The notes under the pieces are model-generated. The model worked only from the letters and a program-made list of their open reading frames with translations. It ran no database searches and had not been told where the DNA came from. Both the position numbers and the translations under genes were made by a program. Below, piece after piece: positions 1 to 7,827 of a stretch of DNA of 64,000 nucleotides. Within the stretch, counting starts at the first letter, position 1, and every line of letters starts with the position of its first letter. This DNA is from Pseudomonas sp. PSKL.D1. Lineage in GTDB: Bacteria > Pseudomonadota > Gammaproteobacteria > Pseudomonadales > Pseudomonadaceae. The stretch spans positions 3,148,001 to 3,212,000 of the forward strand of contig NZ_CP118607.1 of NCBI RefSeq assembly GCF_028898945.1. Direction: 5' to 3'.

Positions 1-36
1 GGTTTCCTGGCAGCGGCCGATGATGGAAAACGTCAT
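1..36 (-). CDS. DUF1028 family protein, 5' end only (cut by window edge)
   Basis: Only the first 12 codons are present: on the minus strand an ATG at 36 follows an AGGAG Shine-Dalgarno 7 bases upstream and reads MTFSIIGRCQET. That matches the very conserved start of DUF1028 proteins (MTFSI.GRC..TG), an Ntn-hydrolase-like family often placed beside RidA and amine or uric-acid type catabolic genes. The gene is divergent from the flavin monooxygenase at 230 and shares a 193-base promoter region with it. Family call rests on a short stretch, so it is tentative. Confidence 0.6.
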   Translation of the reverse strand, partial: MTFSIIGRCQET

Positions 37-229
37 GTGAAGCTCCTGTTGTGGTGTCCGATGCCGGGCATTCTGTGCGCAACCTTATGCACCACGAAAC
101 CAACATTTTCCTGTGGGTTGAGCAGCTAAATACTAATTTCGCGATGCCCCCGGCATCCCTAGTCTGGCTCCAGGCAACGGCGGTCCTCCAAACCGACCTG
201 ACAAAAACCGCCTGAACAAGGGCTCGGAC

Positions 230-1549
230 ATGACACTGAACAACATCGAAATCGACACCCTCGTGGTCGGCGCCGGCCAGGCCGGCGTGGCCATGAGCGA
301 ACACTTGAGCAAGCTCGGCGTACCGCATCTGGTGCTGGAGCGCAAGCGCATCGCCGAGGCCTGGCGCACCGGCCGCTGGGACTCGCTGGTGGCCAACGGC
401 CCGGTCTGGCACGACCGCTTCCCGGGCCTGGAATTCAACCTCGACGCCGACGCCTTTGCCGGCAAGGACCAGGTTGCGGATTACTTCGAACAGTACGTAC
501 GTAAATACAACCTGCCAGTGCGCACCGGCATCGAAGTGAAAAAGGTGGTACGCAACGCAGACCGCCCGGGTTTCACCATCGAAACCAATGAAGGCGTGAT
601 TCGCGCCAACCGCGTGGTCGCCGCCACCGGCCCGTTCCAGCGCCCGGTCATCCCGGCCATTGCGCCCAAGGATGCCGGCCTGCACCAGATCCACTCCGCC
701 GCCTACTTCAACCCCGAGCAATTGCCCGAAGGTGCTGTGCTGGTGGTGGGTGCCGGGTCTTCCGGCGTGCAGATCGCTGAAGAACTGATGCGCGCCGGGC
801 GCCAGGTGTACCTGTCGGTCGGCGCCCACGACCGCCCGCCACGGGCCTACCGCAACCGCGACTTCTGCTGGTGGCTGGGCGTGCTGGGCGAATGGGACGC
901 GGAAATCGCCAAGCCCGGCCGTGAACACGTGACCATTGCCGTGAGTGGCGCCCGTGGCGGCCACACCGTGGACTTCCGCGCCCTCGCCCACCAAGGCATG
1001 ACCCTGGTCGGCCTGACCCAGTCGTTCGTAAACGGCGTGGCCCGCTTCCAGGACAACCTGGCCGAAAACATCCAGCGTGGCGATGAAAACTACCTGGCGC
1101 TGCTCGACGCCGCCGACGCCTACGTCGAGCGCAACGGCCTCGACCTGCCAGAAGAGCCCGAAGCCCGCAAACGCCTGCCAGACCCGGCCTGCATCACCCA
1201 GCCGCTGCAGCAGCTGGACCTGGCCCAGGCCGGCGTCACCAGCATCATCTGGGCCACCGGTTATGGCGTGGATTTCAGCTGGCTGCAGGTCGACACCTTC
1301 GACGCCAACGGCAAGCCCCAGCACCAGCGCGGCGTGGCCCGCGAGCCGGGTGTGTACTTCCTCGGCCTGCCGTGGCTGTCGCGCCGAGGCTCGTCGTTCA
1401 TCTGGGGCGTGTGGCACGACGCCAAGCACGTGGCCGGCCACATCGCCACCCAACGCACCTACCTGGCTTACCGCGACCGCGAGCAGCGCGAAGCGGATGA
1501 GCAGCAACCTTCCCCGATCAGCAACGTCAGCACCCTCGGAGCCCACTGA
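230..1549 (+). CDS. FAD/NAD(P)-dependent flavin monooxygenase family protein
   Basis: A 439-residue flavoprotein of the FMO/YUCCA-like group. Residues 14-19 form the first Rossmann motif (GAGQAG) for FAD. A second GAGSSG near 172-179 is the NAD(P)H site. The ATGY motif near 341-345 is typical of FMO-like and Baeyer-Villiger-like monooxygenases. It most likely oxygenates a nitrogen- or carbon-centred small metabolite in the cytoplasm; the substrate cannot be read from sequence. Its stop codon overlaps the ATG of the RidA gene by one base, so the two are co-translated, and DUF1028 is divergent. A RidA partner suggests that reactive imine/enamine or acylaminoacrylate-type products are formed. 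Confidence 0.85.
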   Translation: MTLNNIEIDTLVVGAGQAGVAMSEHLSKLGVPHLVLERKRIAEAWRTGRWDSLVANGPVWHDRFPGLEFNLDADAFAGKDQVADYFEQYVRKYNLPVRTGIEVKKVVRNADRPGFTIETNEGVIRANRVVAATGPFQRPVIPAIAPKDAGLHQIHSAAYFNPEQLPEGAVLVVGAGSSGVQIAEELMRAGRQVYLSVGAHDRPPRAYRNRDFCWWLGVLGEWDAEIAKPGREHVTIAVSGARGGHTVDFRALAHQGMTLVGLTQSFVNGVARFQDNLAENIQRGDENYLALLDAADAYVERNGLDLPEEPEARKRLPDPACITQPLQQLDLAQAGVTSIIWATGYGVDFSWLQVDTFDANGKPQHQRGVAREPGVYFLGLPWLSRRGSSFIWGVWHDAKHVAGHIATQRTYLAYRDREQREADEQQPSPISNVSTLGAH

Positions 1550-1965
1550 TGCCTACCCATACTCGCATCCGCATGTTCAACACCAAGGTAACCTACCCCA
1601 ACCAGACCCTGGACAACGACCTGTGCCAGGCAGTGCGGGCCGGTAACACGATTTACGTACGTGGCCAGGTTGGCACCGACTTCGAAGGCCGCCTGGTGGG
1701 CCTGGGCGACCCGCGCGCGCAGGCCGAGCAGGCCATGAAGAACGTCAAGCAACTGCTGGAAGAAGCCGGCTCGGACCTGTCGCACATCGTCAAGACCACC
1801 ACCTACATCACCGACCCACGCTTCCGTGAGCCGGTGTACAAGGAAGTGGGCAAATGGCTCAAGGGCGTGTTCCCGATTTCCACCGGGCTGGTGGTGGCGG
1901 GGTTGGCCCAGGCTGAGTGGTTGATGGAGATTGACGTGATTGCGGTGGTGCCGGATCTAGAGTGA
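1549..1965 (+). CDS. RidA family protein (YjgF/YER057c/UK114)
   Basis: A 138-residue protein with the RidA fold: an N-terminal strand pair (AGNTIYVRGQVGTDFEG), a central AQAEQAMKNVKQLLEEAG helix, and a C-terminal segment ending in VDVIAVV-like sequence (IDVIAVVPDLE). RidA proteins hydrolyse reactive imines/enamines to keto-acids; related clades act as aminoacrylate or aminomuconate-type deaminases in catabolic operons. The catalytic arginine common in true RidA (before the EIE/EID motif) is not obvious, since the segment reads AEWLMEIDVIAV, so this may be a non-canonical Rid subfamily. Start overlaps the upstream monooxygenase stop (TGATG). Confidence 0.85.
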   Translation: MPTHTRIRMFNTKVTYPNQTLDNDLCQAVRAGNTIYVRGQVGTDFEGRLVGLGDPRAQAEQAMKNVKQLLEEAGSDLSHIVKTTTYITDPRFREPVYKEVGKWLKGVFPISTGLVVAGLAQAEWLMEIDVIAVVPDLE

Positions 1966-1972
1966 TGCCATC

Positions 1973-1990
1973 GGGGGCGCTTTGCGCCCC
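1973..1990. terminator. GC-rich hairpin after ridA-like gene
   Basis: GGGGCGC (1974-1980) and GCGCCCC (1984-1990) form a 7-bp stem with a TTT loop, 8 bases after the stop of the RidA gene. There is no long T-run, so termination would be weak or Rho-assisted. Confidence 0.45.
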
Positions 1991-1993
1991 ATC

Positions 1994-2054
1994 GCGACTG
2001 AAGCCGCTCCTACAGGCCTGCGCAGTACCTGTAGGAGCGGCTTTAGCCGCGAAG
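1994..2054. repeat. REP element, inverted pair
   Basis: A 16-bp arm at 2001-2016 (AAGCCGCTCCTACAGG) is exactly repeated in inverse at 2028-2043, and the flanks extend the pairing to CGCG/CGCG-like ends. This is the P. putida-group REP core. It sits between convergent genes (ridA-like and a LysR gene) and could also act as a bidirectional terminator. Confidence 0.85.
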
Positions 2055-2058
2055 CTTT

Positions 2059-2970
2059 TTACATCCTCGCCAGTTCCTCTCGGCAAAACTCCACGAACAA
2101 CTGCGCCGGCTTGGTCAACTGCACCCGTTTCAACCACGCCGCCGCCAGCCCCGACAAGGCCACCGGTTCGGCAATGTCCACGGTCACCAGCTTCTGCCCG
2201 TCGTAGGTGCATTCCGAATGCGGCCGGGTCACCAGCAGCGAAAACCCGAACCCCTGCCCCACCATCCCGCGCACCATCTCGATCGACGGCGAGCTGAACA
2301 CGATGTTCGGCGTCAGGCCCAGTTCGTTGAACAGGCTGACGAAGTAGGTGCGGCTGGGCGCTACATCCAGCAGGATCATCGGCTCGGGGCACAGGTCGCG
2401 CAGCGACACTTGCGCCTGGCCAGCAAACCGGTGCTTCTCCGGCAACAGCACGTACGGCTTTTGCGGCGGCATCAAAGGTTCGGCCTCGATGGTGCCGTCC
2501 AGGTCGTGGTCGTAGAGAAACGCCAGGTCAAACGTACCCGCCGTCAGCCCCTGAATCAGGTCCTGCTGCTCGCCATCGCGCAGGCGGATGTCCACGCCCG
2601 GGTAGCGCAAGCGAAAACCGGCGATCAGGCGGGGCAAATACAACGGCGCCACGGTCTCGAAGCAACCGATGTCGATCTGCCCCGCCACGGTGTCGTTGTC
2701 GGCCAGGGCGTTCTGCTCGAACTCGTGGGCCATCTGCAGCAGCGACTTGGTCTTGGCATAGAAGCGCTTGCCGCTGGGGGTCAGCGACACGCCTTGGGCG
2801 TGGTGACGGATGAACAGCTGCACGCCAAAGCTTTCTTCCAGGCTTTTGATGGCGGTGGAGATCGACGGCTGGGCGATGTACAGCTGCCGCGAGGCTTCGG
2901 CAACACTGCCAGCCTCCACAGTGGTGACGAAATACTTGAGTTGACGCAAGGTGTAGGCAGCCACGGGCAC
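2059..2970 (-). CDS. LysR-family transcriptional regulator
   Basis: A 303-residue LysR protein with the winged helix-turn-helix at residues 7-65 (TLRQLKYFVTTVEAGSVAEASRQL, then QPSISTAIKSLE) and a periplasmic-binding-like effector domain in the remainder. The start is GTG at 2970 with a second in-frame GTG two codons later; no ATG precedes the HTH. It converges on the monooxygenase/ridA-like pair and follows the iron alcohol dehydrogenase on the same strand by 111 bases. Which of these neighbours it controls cannot be decided from position alone. Confidence 0.85.
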   Translation of the reverse strand: MPVAAYTLRQLKYFVTTVEAGSVAEASRQLYIAQPSISTAIKSLEESFGVQLFIRHHAQGVSLTPSGKRFYAKTKSLLQMAHEFEQNALADNDTVAGQIDIGCFETVAPLYLPRLIAGFRLRYPGVDIRLRDGEQQDLIQGLTAGTFDLAFLYDHDLDGTIEAEPLMPPQKPYVLLPEKHRFAGQAQVSLRDLCPEPMILLDVAPSRTYFVSLFNELGLTPNIVFSSPSIEMVRGMVGQGFGFSLLVTRPHSECTYDGQKLVTVDIAEPVALSGLAAAWLKRVQLTKPAQLFVEFCREELARM

Positions 2971-3081
2971 CTCTGTGGCGCCGGCCTGCGGCGCCGTGGA
3001 AATTGTCCTGCCACTTTACCTTGGCGCCAGGAGGTGCGGGCGAATGGGTGATGAAGGATTTGCCTATGGCTTGAGGATAAA

Positions 3082-4179
3082 TTACCTGCTGCCAGCGTTA
3101 GCGCCGATAAAATTGACCCCACGGGCACCTGCCAGCGCCTCGTTGACCAGCAAAGCAGCATCGGCCTGCCCTATGCCATAGTCGGCAAACTCCGTGCGTA
3201 CCCCCAACCCCTGCAAGAAAGCCTGCAAACGCGCCTGAGCCGCCTGCAAGTCGTCACCGAACACTCGCCGCAGCACCCGATCACGCCCGGCATCCTTGCC
3301 CCAGGCCAGGCCCAGCACAAACGGCAGGCTGAACGAGCAGGCAATGCCATGGGGCACGCCGTGGCGCAACGTCATCGGGTAAGAAATCGAGTGTGCCAGC
3401 GCCGTGCGCGTGTTGGAAAACGCCAGCCCGGCCTTTAGCGCCGCCAAGGCCATGCGCTCACGTAGCGACAGGTTGCCGAGGTCGCTGTACAGCATTGGCA
3501 GGCAATCGAGAATCTCGGCAATGGCTGACTCGGCAAAGGTGTCCGAGATGGGGTTGGCGTTGTGGTTCCAGATCGCTTCAAGGGCATGGGACAGCGCATC
3601 CAGGCCGCTGGCCAGTGTCACCCCGGCGGGTGCACTGAGCATCAAGTGCGGGTCGACCAACGCCAGCGACGGCCAGGTGCAGTCCAGGTGCAGCGAGTAT
3701 TTGCGCTGGTTAGCCGCATCCCACAGGGTCGCCCACGGCGTGACTTCACTGCCCGTGCCGGCGGTTGTGGGCACGGCGATCAGGCGCTTGCGGCGGGCCG
3801 GGGTGAATGGTTTGCCGCTGGCAAGCAGGGCCAGCAGTTCATCGAAGCGGCCACTGGCAGTACCGACCACCAGCGCCTTGGCCGTATCGATGGCACTGCC
3901 GCCACCCAACGCCAGCACCGTGTCGCAACCGCCTGGCGCGGCCCAGAACCGTTCGTGAACTGCTGCCAGCCAGGCGACATCCGGGTTGGGCTGCACATCC
4001 TCGATGATGCCGACCAGGCGCTCGCCGAGCATGGCCTGAACCCGCTCGACCAGCCCCAGGGCGCGTGCCTCGGGGAAGGTGACCAGCGCCACGCGCTGGC
4101 CAGTGGTAAGTTCTGCCAGGCGGTCGAAGCTACCGGAGCCAGCGTGGACGGCCACCGGGTTATGAAAGTGTGTAGGCAT
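3082..4179 (-). CDS. Iron-containing alcohol dehydrogenase, possibly phosphonate-linked
   Basis: A 365-residue group III alcohol dehydrogenase. The N-terminal Rossmann half has the GGGSAIDTAKAL nucleotide-binding loop; the C-terminal half has the metal ligands within SGLDALSHALEAIWNHNANP and RTALAHSISYPMTLRHGVPHG. Such enzymes reduce aldehydes or oxidise alcohols with NAD(P)H. It lies last in a minus-strand run phnD-phnC-phnE-adh, 27 bases after phnE, so it may act on what the importer brings in; reduction of phosphonoacetaldehyde or oxidation of a hydroxyalkyl phosphonate is the natural guess. No C-P lyase or phosphonatase gene is in the window. Function beyond the family is inference. Confidence 0.8.
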   Translation of the reverse strand: MPTHFHNPVAVHAGSGSFDRLAELTTGQRVALVTFPEARALGLVERVQAMLGERLVGIIEDVQPNPDVAWLAAVHERFWAAPGGCDTVLALGGGSAIDTAKALVVGTASGRFDELLALLASGKPFTPARRKRLIAVPTTAGTGSEVTPWATLWDAANQRKYSLHLDCTWPSLALVDPHLMLSAPAGVTLASGLDALSHALEAIWNHNANPISDTFAESAIAEILDCLPMLYSDLGNLSLRERMALAALKAGLAFSNTRTALAHSISYPMTLRHGVPHGIACSFSLPFVLGLAWGKDAGRDRVLRRVFGDDLQAAQARLQAFLQGLGVRTEFADYGIGQADAALLVNEALAGARGVNFIGANAGSR

Positions 4180-4206
4180 GATTAGTCCTTGGAAGGGGCC
4201 GCCGGC

Positions 4207-5025
4207 TCAGTGCCGGCCATTGTCCTGAATGGCCTTGCGCAAACGGCTCGAGACCAGGTCGGCCGCCACCACCATGAGGGTGATGACAATGATGCACGTG
4301 GCGGTTTCGGGGTACTTGAACAGCTTCAGGCTGCTGACCAGTTCAAAGCCCAGCCCGCCCGCGCCTACCATGCCCAGCACGGTGGCCGAGCGCAGGTTCA
4401 CTTCGAAACGGTAGAGGATCACGGCAATCCACGCGGTAATCACCTGTGGCACCACACCGAACACAATGACTTGCAGCGGGCGCGCACCGGTCGCGCGCAG
4501 GGCTTCGATTGGGCCCTGGTCGATTTCCTCGATGCTCTCGGCGAAGAATTTGCCCAGCATGCCCACGCCATGCACCGCCAGCGCCAGCACGCCAGGGAAT
4601 GGCCCAAGGCCGACCGCCGACACGAACACCAACGCCAGGATCAGCTCATTGATGCTGCGTGTGACGTTAAGCACCTGACGAGTGCCTTGATAGACCCAGC
4701 GGTTGCCGTGCAGGTTGCGGGCGGCCAGCAGCGCCAGCGGAATGGCGAAGACAATGCCCAGCAAGGTGCCCCAGATCGCGATCTGAACGGTTTCGAGCGC
4801 GGGCGCCAGCAGTTTGGGCAGGATGCTCAGGTCGGGTGGCAGCGAGCGGCTGACGAAGTCGCCAATCTGCGGCAAGCCACCGGCCAGCTCGCCCAGGCTC
4901 AGTTGCGCGCCTGTAGCGCTCCAGTGCAGCACCACGATAATTGCCAACAGCGTCACGGCCCCCACCGCCCAACCACGCAGGCTTTGCGGGGTGTTCACCA
5001 TCCAGCGGTAATCTTGATTGCGCAT
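4207..5025 (-). CDS. phnE: Phosphonate/phosphite-type ABC transporter permease PhnE
   Basis: A 272-residue inner-membrane permease with about six hydrophobic segments. One segment lies near the N-terminus (WAVGAVTLLAIIVVLHW). The remainder is a BPD transmembrane domain containing the EAA-like loop around EALRATGARPLQVIVFGVVPQV, which contacts the ATPase. The length matches PhnE. It starts 3 bases after phnC ends and is followed by the iron alcohol dehydrogenase, all on the minus strand. It works with PhnC and PhnD to import organophosphonates or phosphite. Confidence 0.88.
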   Translation of the reverse strand: MRNQDYRWMVNTPQSLRGWAVGAVTLLAIIVVLHWSATGAQLSLGELAGGLPQIGDFVSRSLPPDLSILPKLLAPALETVQIAIWGTLLGIVFAIPLALLAARNLHGNRWVYQGTRQVLNVTRSINELILALVFVSAVGLGPFPGVLALAVHGVGMLGKFFAESIEEIDQGPIEALRATGARPLQVIVFGVVPQVITAWIAVILYRFEVNLRSATVLGMVGAGGLGFELVSSLKLFKYPETATCIIVITLMVVAADLVSSRLRKAIQDNGRH

Positions 5026-5028
5026 GGT

Positions 5029-5823
5029 TCAGGCTCCCATCCGATTGGCGGCGCTCATTGGCAGCGGCGACGGGGCGCCCCCGGGCGCCGGGGCATCGAG
5101 CTGCGGGTAGATGCGCTGCAACGCGGCGTCATCCAACCCGGCGGCATCACCGTCGTAGACCAGCCGACCATGGGCCAGGCCGACAATACGGTCGCCAAAC
5201 TCACGGGCAAAATCCACCTGGTGCAGGTTGCACACCACCGTGATGCCCAGCTCGCGGCTGGCGTCACGCAAATACTGCATCACCAAGCGGGCGGTTTTCG
5301 GGTCAAGGCTGGCCACCGGCTCGTCCGCCAATATCACCTGGGGTTGTTGAGCCAGGGCACGGGCAATGCCAACCCGCTGCATCTGCCCGCCCGACAACGC
5401 ATCGGTGCGCGCATCGGCCTTGTGCGACAGCTCCACCCGGCGCAGGCACTGCAGGGCGAGTTCCACGTCGCTGCGCTGGAACAGTTGCAGGACCGATGCC
5501 AGCGTCGGCATGGCGCCCAGCCGGCCGGTGAGCACGTTCTTGAGCACCGACAGGCGTGGCACCACATTGTGGTGCTGGAAGATCATCGCCACCCGGCGCC
5601 GCAATGCCCGCTCGTCACGTGCCAGCATGGCGTCGATACCCGCCACCTGCAGATCGCCGCTGTCGGCGTGGGCCAGGCGGTTCATGCAGCGCAACAAGGT
5701 TGACTTGCCAGCACCGGACTGGCCCAGCACCACCACGAACTCGCCGGGTGCGATCGACAGGTCGATGCCACGCAGCACCGGGTTGTCAGCAAAGTGTTTG
5801 GTGAGTTGGCGTACGCGAATCAT
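5029..5823 (-). CDS. phnC: Phosphonate-type ABC transporter ATP-binding protein PhnC
   Basis: A 264-residue ABC ATPase. Walker A is GQSGAGKS near residue 34-41, the signature is LSGGQMQR, Walker B is VILADEPVASLDP, and the switch histidine is in VVCNLHQVDFA. VVCNLHQVD is characteristic of PhnC-type ATPases. The ATG overlaps the phnD stop (ATGA), so the two are translationally coupled. It energises uptake through PhnE. Confidence 0.9.
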   Translation of the reverse strand: MIRVRQLTKHFADNPVLRGIDLSIAPGEFVVVLGQSGAGKSTLLRCMNRLAHADSGDLQVAGIDAMLARDERALRRRVAMIFQHHNVVPRLSVLKNVLTGRLGAMPTLASVLQLFQRSDVELALQCLRRVELSHKADARTDALSGGQMQRVGIARALAQQPQVILADEPVASLDPKTARLVMQYLRDASRELGITVVCNLHQVDFAREFGDRIVGLAHGRLVYDGDAAGLDDAALQRIYPQLDAPAPGGAPSPLPMSAANRMGA

Positions 5824-6680
5824 TTCATGCCTCCCAGGTCCAGATCGAGCACCTGGGCAGTTTCGCGCACCACATCGTAGGCCGCGTCATTGGTGGGCTG
5901 AAAGCCATTGAGCATGCCCTGGTCGGTCCAGGCCACGTTCTTTACCTGGGCCATGGCGGCGGCGAGCTTGTGCTTCAACGCCGGGTCCAGGTTCTTGCGA
6001 AAAGCCATGGGCGACTCCGGAATTTCGGCCGAACTCCAGACCACGCGCAGGTCGTCCTTGCCCACCTCGCCCGCAGCGATGGCCGATGCCAGGATGCGGT
6101 CAGCCACCGCGGCGCCGTCGACCTTGCCGTTGGCCACGGCAAGGATGCTGGCATCGTGCGAACCAGAGAAAATCACCCGTTTGAACAGCTGCTCGGGCTG
6201 ATACCCGGCCTTTTCCACCCCTGCCTTGGGGAACAGGTGCCCCGACGCCGAACTGGGGTCCACGAAGGCAAAGGTATGGCCCTTGAAGTCAGCCAGCGAC
6301 TGGATTGGGCTGTCGCTGCGCACCACGATCACACTGCGGTAGGCGCTTTTGCCGGTCTTTTGGGTTTCGGCCACGGCAAACGCCTCGGCACCCGCCACCT
6401 GGCTGGCCAGCACGTAGGAAAACGGCCCGAGGTAGGCCACGTCCAGCTTGCCGGCGCGCAAGGCCTCGATCACCCCGTTGTAGTCCGTGGCCACAAAAGG
6501 CTCCACCGGCATGCCCAAGTGCTGCTGCAACTGGTCGAGTACCTGCTTGCTGCCCTCGATCATGGCCTGGGAATCCTCCGACGGGATCAGGCCGATACGC
6601 ACTGCGTCAGCAGCCTGCGCGCTGTGGCTGGCCAGCAGCGCCACGCTGGCGGCAAGCATCAGTTTTCTTATCAGGTTCAT
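5820..6680 (-). CDS. phnD: Phosphate/phosphonate ABC transporter periplasmic binding protein PhnD
   Basis: A 286-residue secreted protein: signal peptide at residues 1-23 (MNLIRKLMLAASVALLASHSAQA), then a PhnD-type fold with IGLIPSEDSQAMIEGSKQVLDQL, YNGVIEALRAGKLDVAYLGPFSYVLA and FAFVDPSSASGHLFP. The SxSSG-like segment (SSASGHL) binds the phosphonate/phosphite group in this family. It is first in the phnDCE-adh operon and divergent from a LysR gene across 111 bases, which likely holds both promoters. No convincing Pho box was found there, so control by the LysR protein rather than PhoB is plausible. Confidence 0.88.
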   Translation of the reverse strand: MNLIRKLMLAASVALLASHSAQAADAVRIGLIPSEDSQAMIEGSKQVLDQLQQHLGMPVEPFVATDYNGVIEALRAGKLDVAYLGPFSYVLASQVAGAEAFAVAETQKTGKSAYRSVIVVRSDSPIQSLADFKGHTFAFVDPSSASGHLFPKAGVEKAGYQPEQLFKRVIFSGSHDASILAVANGKVDGAAVADRILASAIAAGEVGKDDLRVVWSSAEIPESPMAFRKNLDPALKHKLAAAMAQVKNVAWTDQGMLNGFQPTNDAAYDVVRETAQVLDLDLGGMK

Positions 6681-6791
6681 GGCATTTCCGGCATGTGGTT
6701 GGGGATGCGTCCTACCCTAGGCCGGTAATGTGAACGTCATGCCATCGATTCAATATGCGTTTACTGGCTAAAGCATTGAAAGGATCTATGG

Positions 6792-7646
6792 ATGTCCAAC
6801 AGCAAGCTGCGCGCCTTCCTCGCCGTGGCCCGGCATGGCAGTTTCAGTGCAGGCGCCCGTGCGCTGGGCCTGAGTCAACCGACCCTCACTACCCAGGTGC
6901 AAGCCCTGGAGCGCCAGCACAACCTTGAACTGTTCCACCGCCGCGGCCGGCGCATCGAGCTGACAACTGTTGGCCGCCAGTTACTGCCGCTCGCCCAGCA
7001 ATTGCTGGCCCTTGAGGCCGAAGCCAGCGGCCTGCTGCGCGACGCTGGCACCTTAAGCCGAGGGCAATTGCAACTGGGCGCCGTGGGGCCGTTTCATGTG
7101 ATCGAGATGGTCGATGCCTACCGCCGTGCCTACCCGCAGATCGACCTGTCCATCCGCATCGGAAACTCCGCCTCAGTGCTGGCAGACCTTGAAAACTACG
7201 TGATCGATGTGGGGGTGCTGGCCGGGCTGCATCCCGACCCCGCGTTCCATTCCGTGCTGTACGCCCGCCATCCGGTGATCCTGTTTGCCCACATCGACCA
7301 CCCGCTGGCCAAACACCACAGCGTGCGCCTGGAGGCGCTGCAGGGCCAGGCCATGCTGCGCCGTGAGCAGGGCTCGACTACCCGGGCAGCCTTCGAGCGG
7401 GTGTTGCACGAGCGTGACGTCTCCCCACGCATGCTCATGGATATCGGCAGCCGCGAGGCGCTGCGTGAAGCGGTTGCGCGAGGTATTGGGCTGGGCGTGG
7501 TATCGGAGGCCGAATTCGTGCCAGGGCCACGGCTCAAGGCGATACGCATTGAGGGGGATCCGGTGTTTACCGAGACGTATGTGTATTGTTTGACCGAGCG
7601 GTTGGGGAGCCAGGTGATTGATAGTTTTCTGGGGATGGCGTGCTGA
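6792..7646 (+). CDS. LysR-family regulator divergent from phnDCE
   Basis: A 284-residue LysR protein. The HTH is at the extreme N-terminus (KLRAFLAVARHGSFSAGARALGLSQPTLTTQVQALE), followed by a CysB-like effector-binding domain. The ATG at 6792 leaves almost no extension before the HTH, and an AGGATC stretch upstream serves as the ribosome site. It is divergent from phnD, the standard layout for a local LysR activator. LysR genes of this sort accompany 2-aminoethylphosphonate and phosphite importers in several pseudomonads; regulation of phnDCE-adh is inferred from position. Confidence 0.85.
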   Translation: MSNSKLRAFLAVARHGSFSAGARALGLSQPTLTTQVQALERQHNLELFHRRGRRIELTTVGRQLLPLAQQLLALEAEASGLLRDAGTLSRGQLQLGAVGPFHVIEMVDAYRRAYPQIDLSIRIGNSASVLADLENYVIDVGVLAGLHPDPAFHSVLYARHPVILFAHIDHPLAKHHSVRLEALQGQAMLRREQGSTTRAAFERVLHERDVSPRMLMDIGSREALREAVARGIGLGVVSEAEFVPGPRLKAIRIEGDPVFTETYVYCLTERLGSQVIDSFLGMAC

Positions 7647-7827
7647 ATCATGGGTGCTCCCCACCCTTGAAGAAACGGGCTTAGTCAGCGAAAAGGCAGA
7701 GTCCGAGGGCAACCAAGCACACAAGTCGAATTTTCCTACAGCATTTTGGGAAGCCCGAAGCTCCTCGGTGAATGCATTCCTCGTTAGGGTTTGGCACATG
7801 GTTTTCAACCCCGGCAAGGAGCTACCC

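Noticed and set aside
1994..2054. CRISPR-like or mobile repeat
   Set aside because: The repeat is palindromic, single-unit and shared with other intergenic gaps in the window, as expected of REP sequences.
4189..5703. Long plus-strand open frame opposite phnE and phnC
   Set aside because: It mirrors two clear ABC transporter genes, and its composition (His/Gln/Arg rich, no motif) is that of an antisense shadow in high-GC DNA.
6681..6791. Pho box upstream of phnD
   Set aside because: AACGTCATGCCAT has only partial likeness to one half-site, and no properly spaced second half follows.
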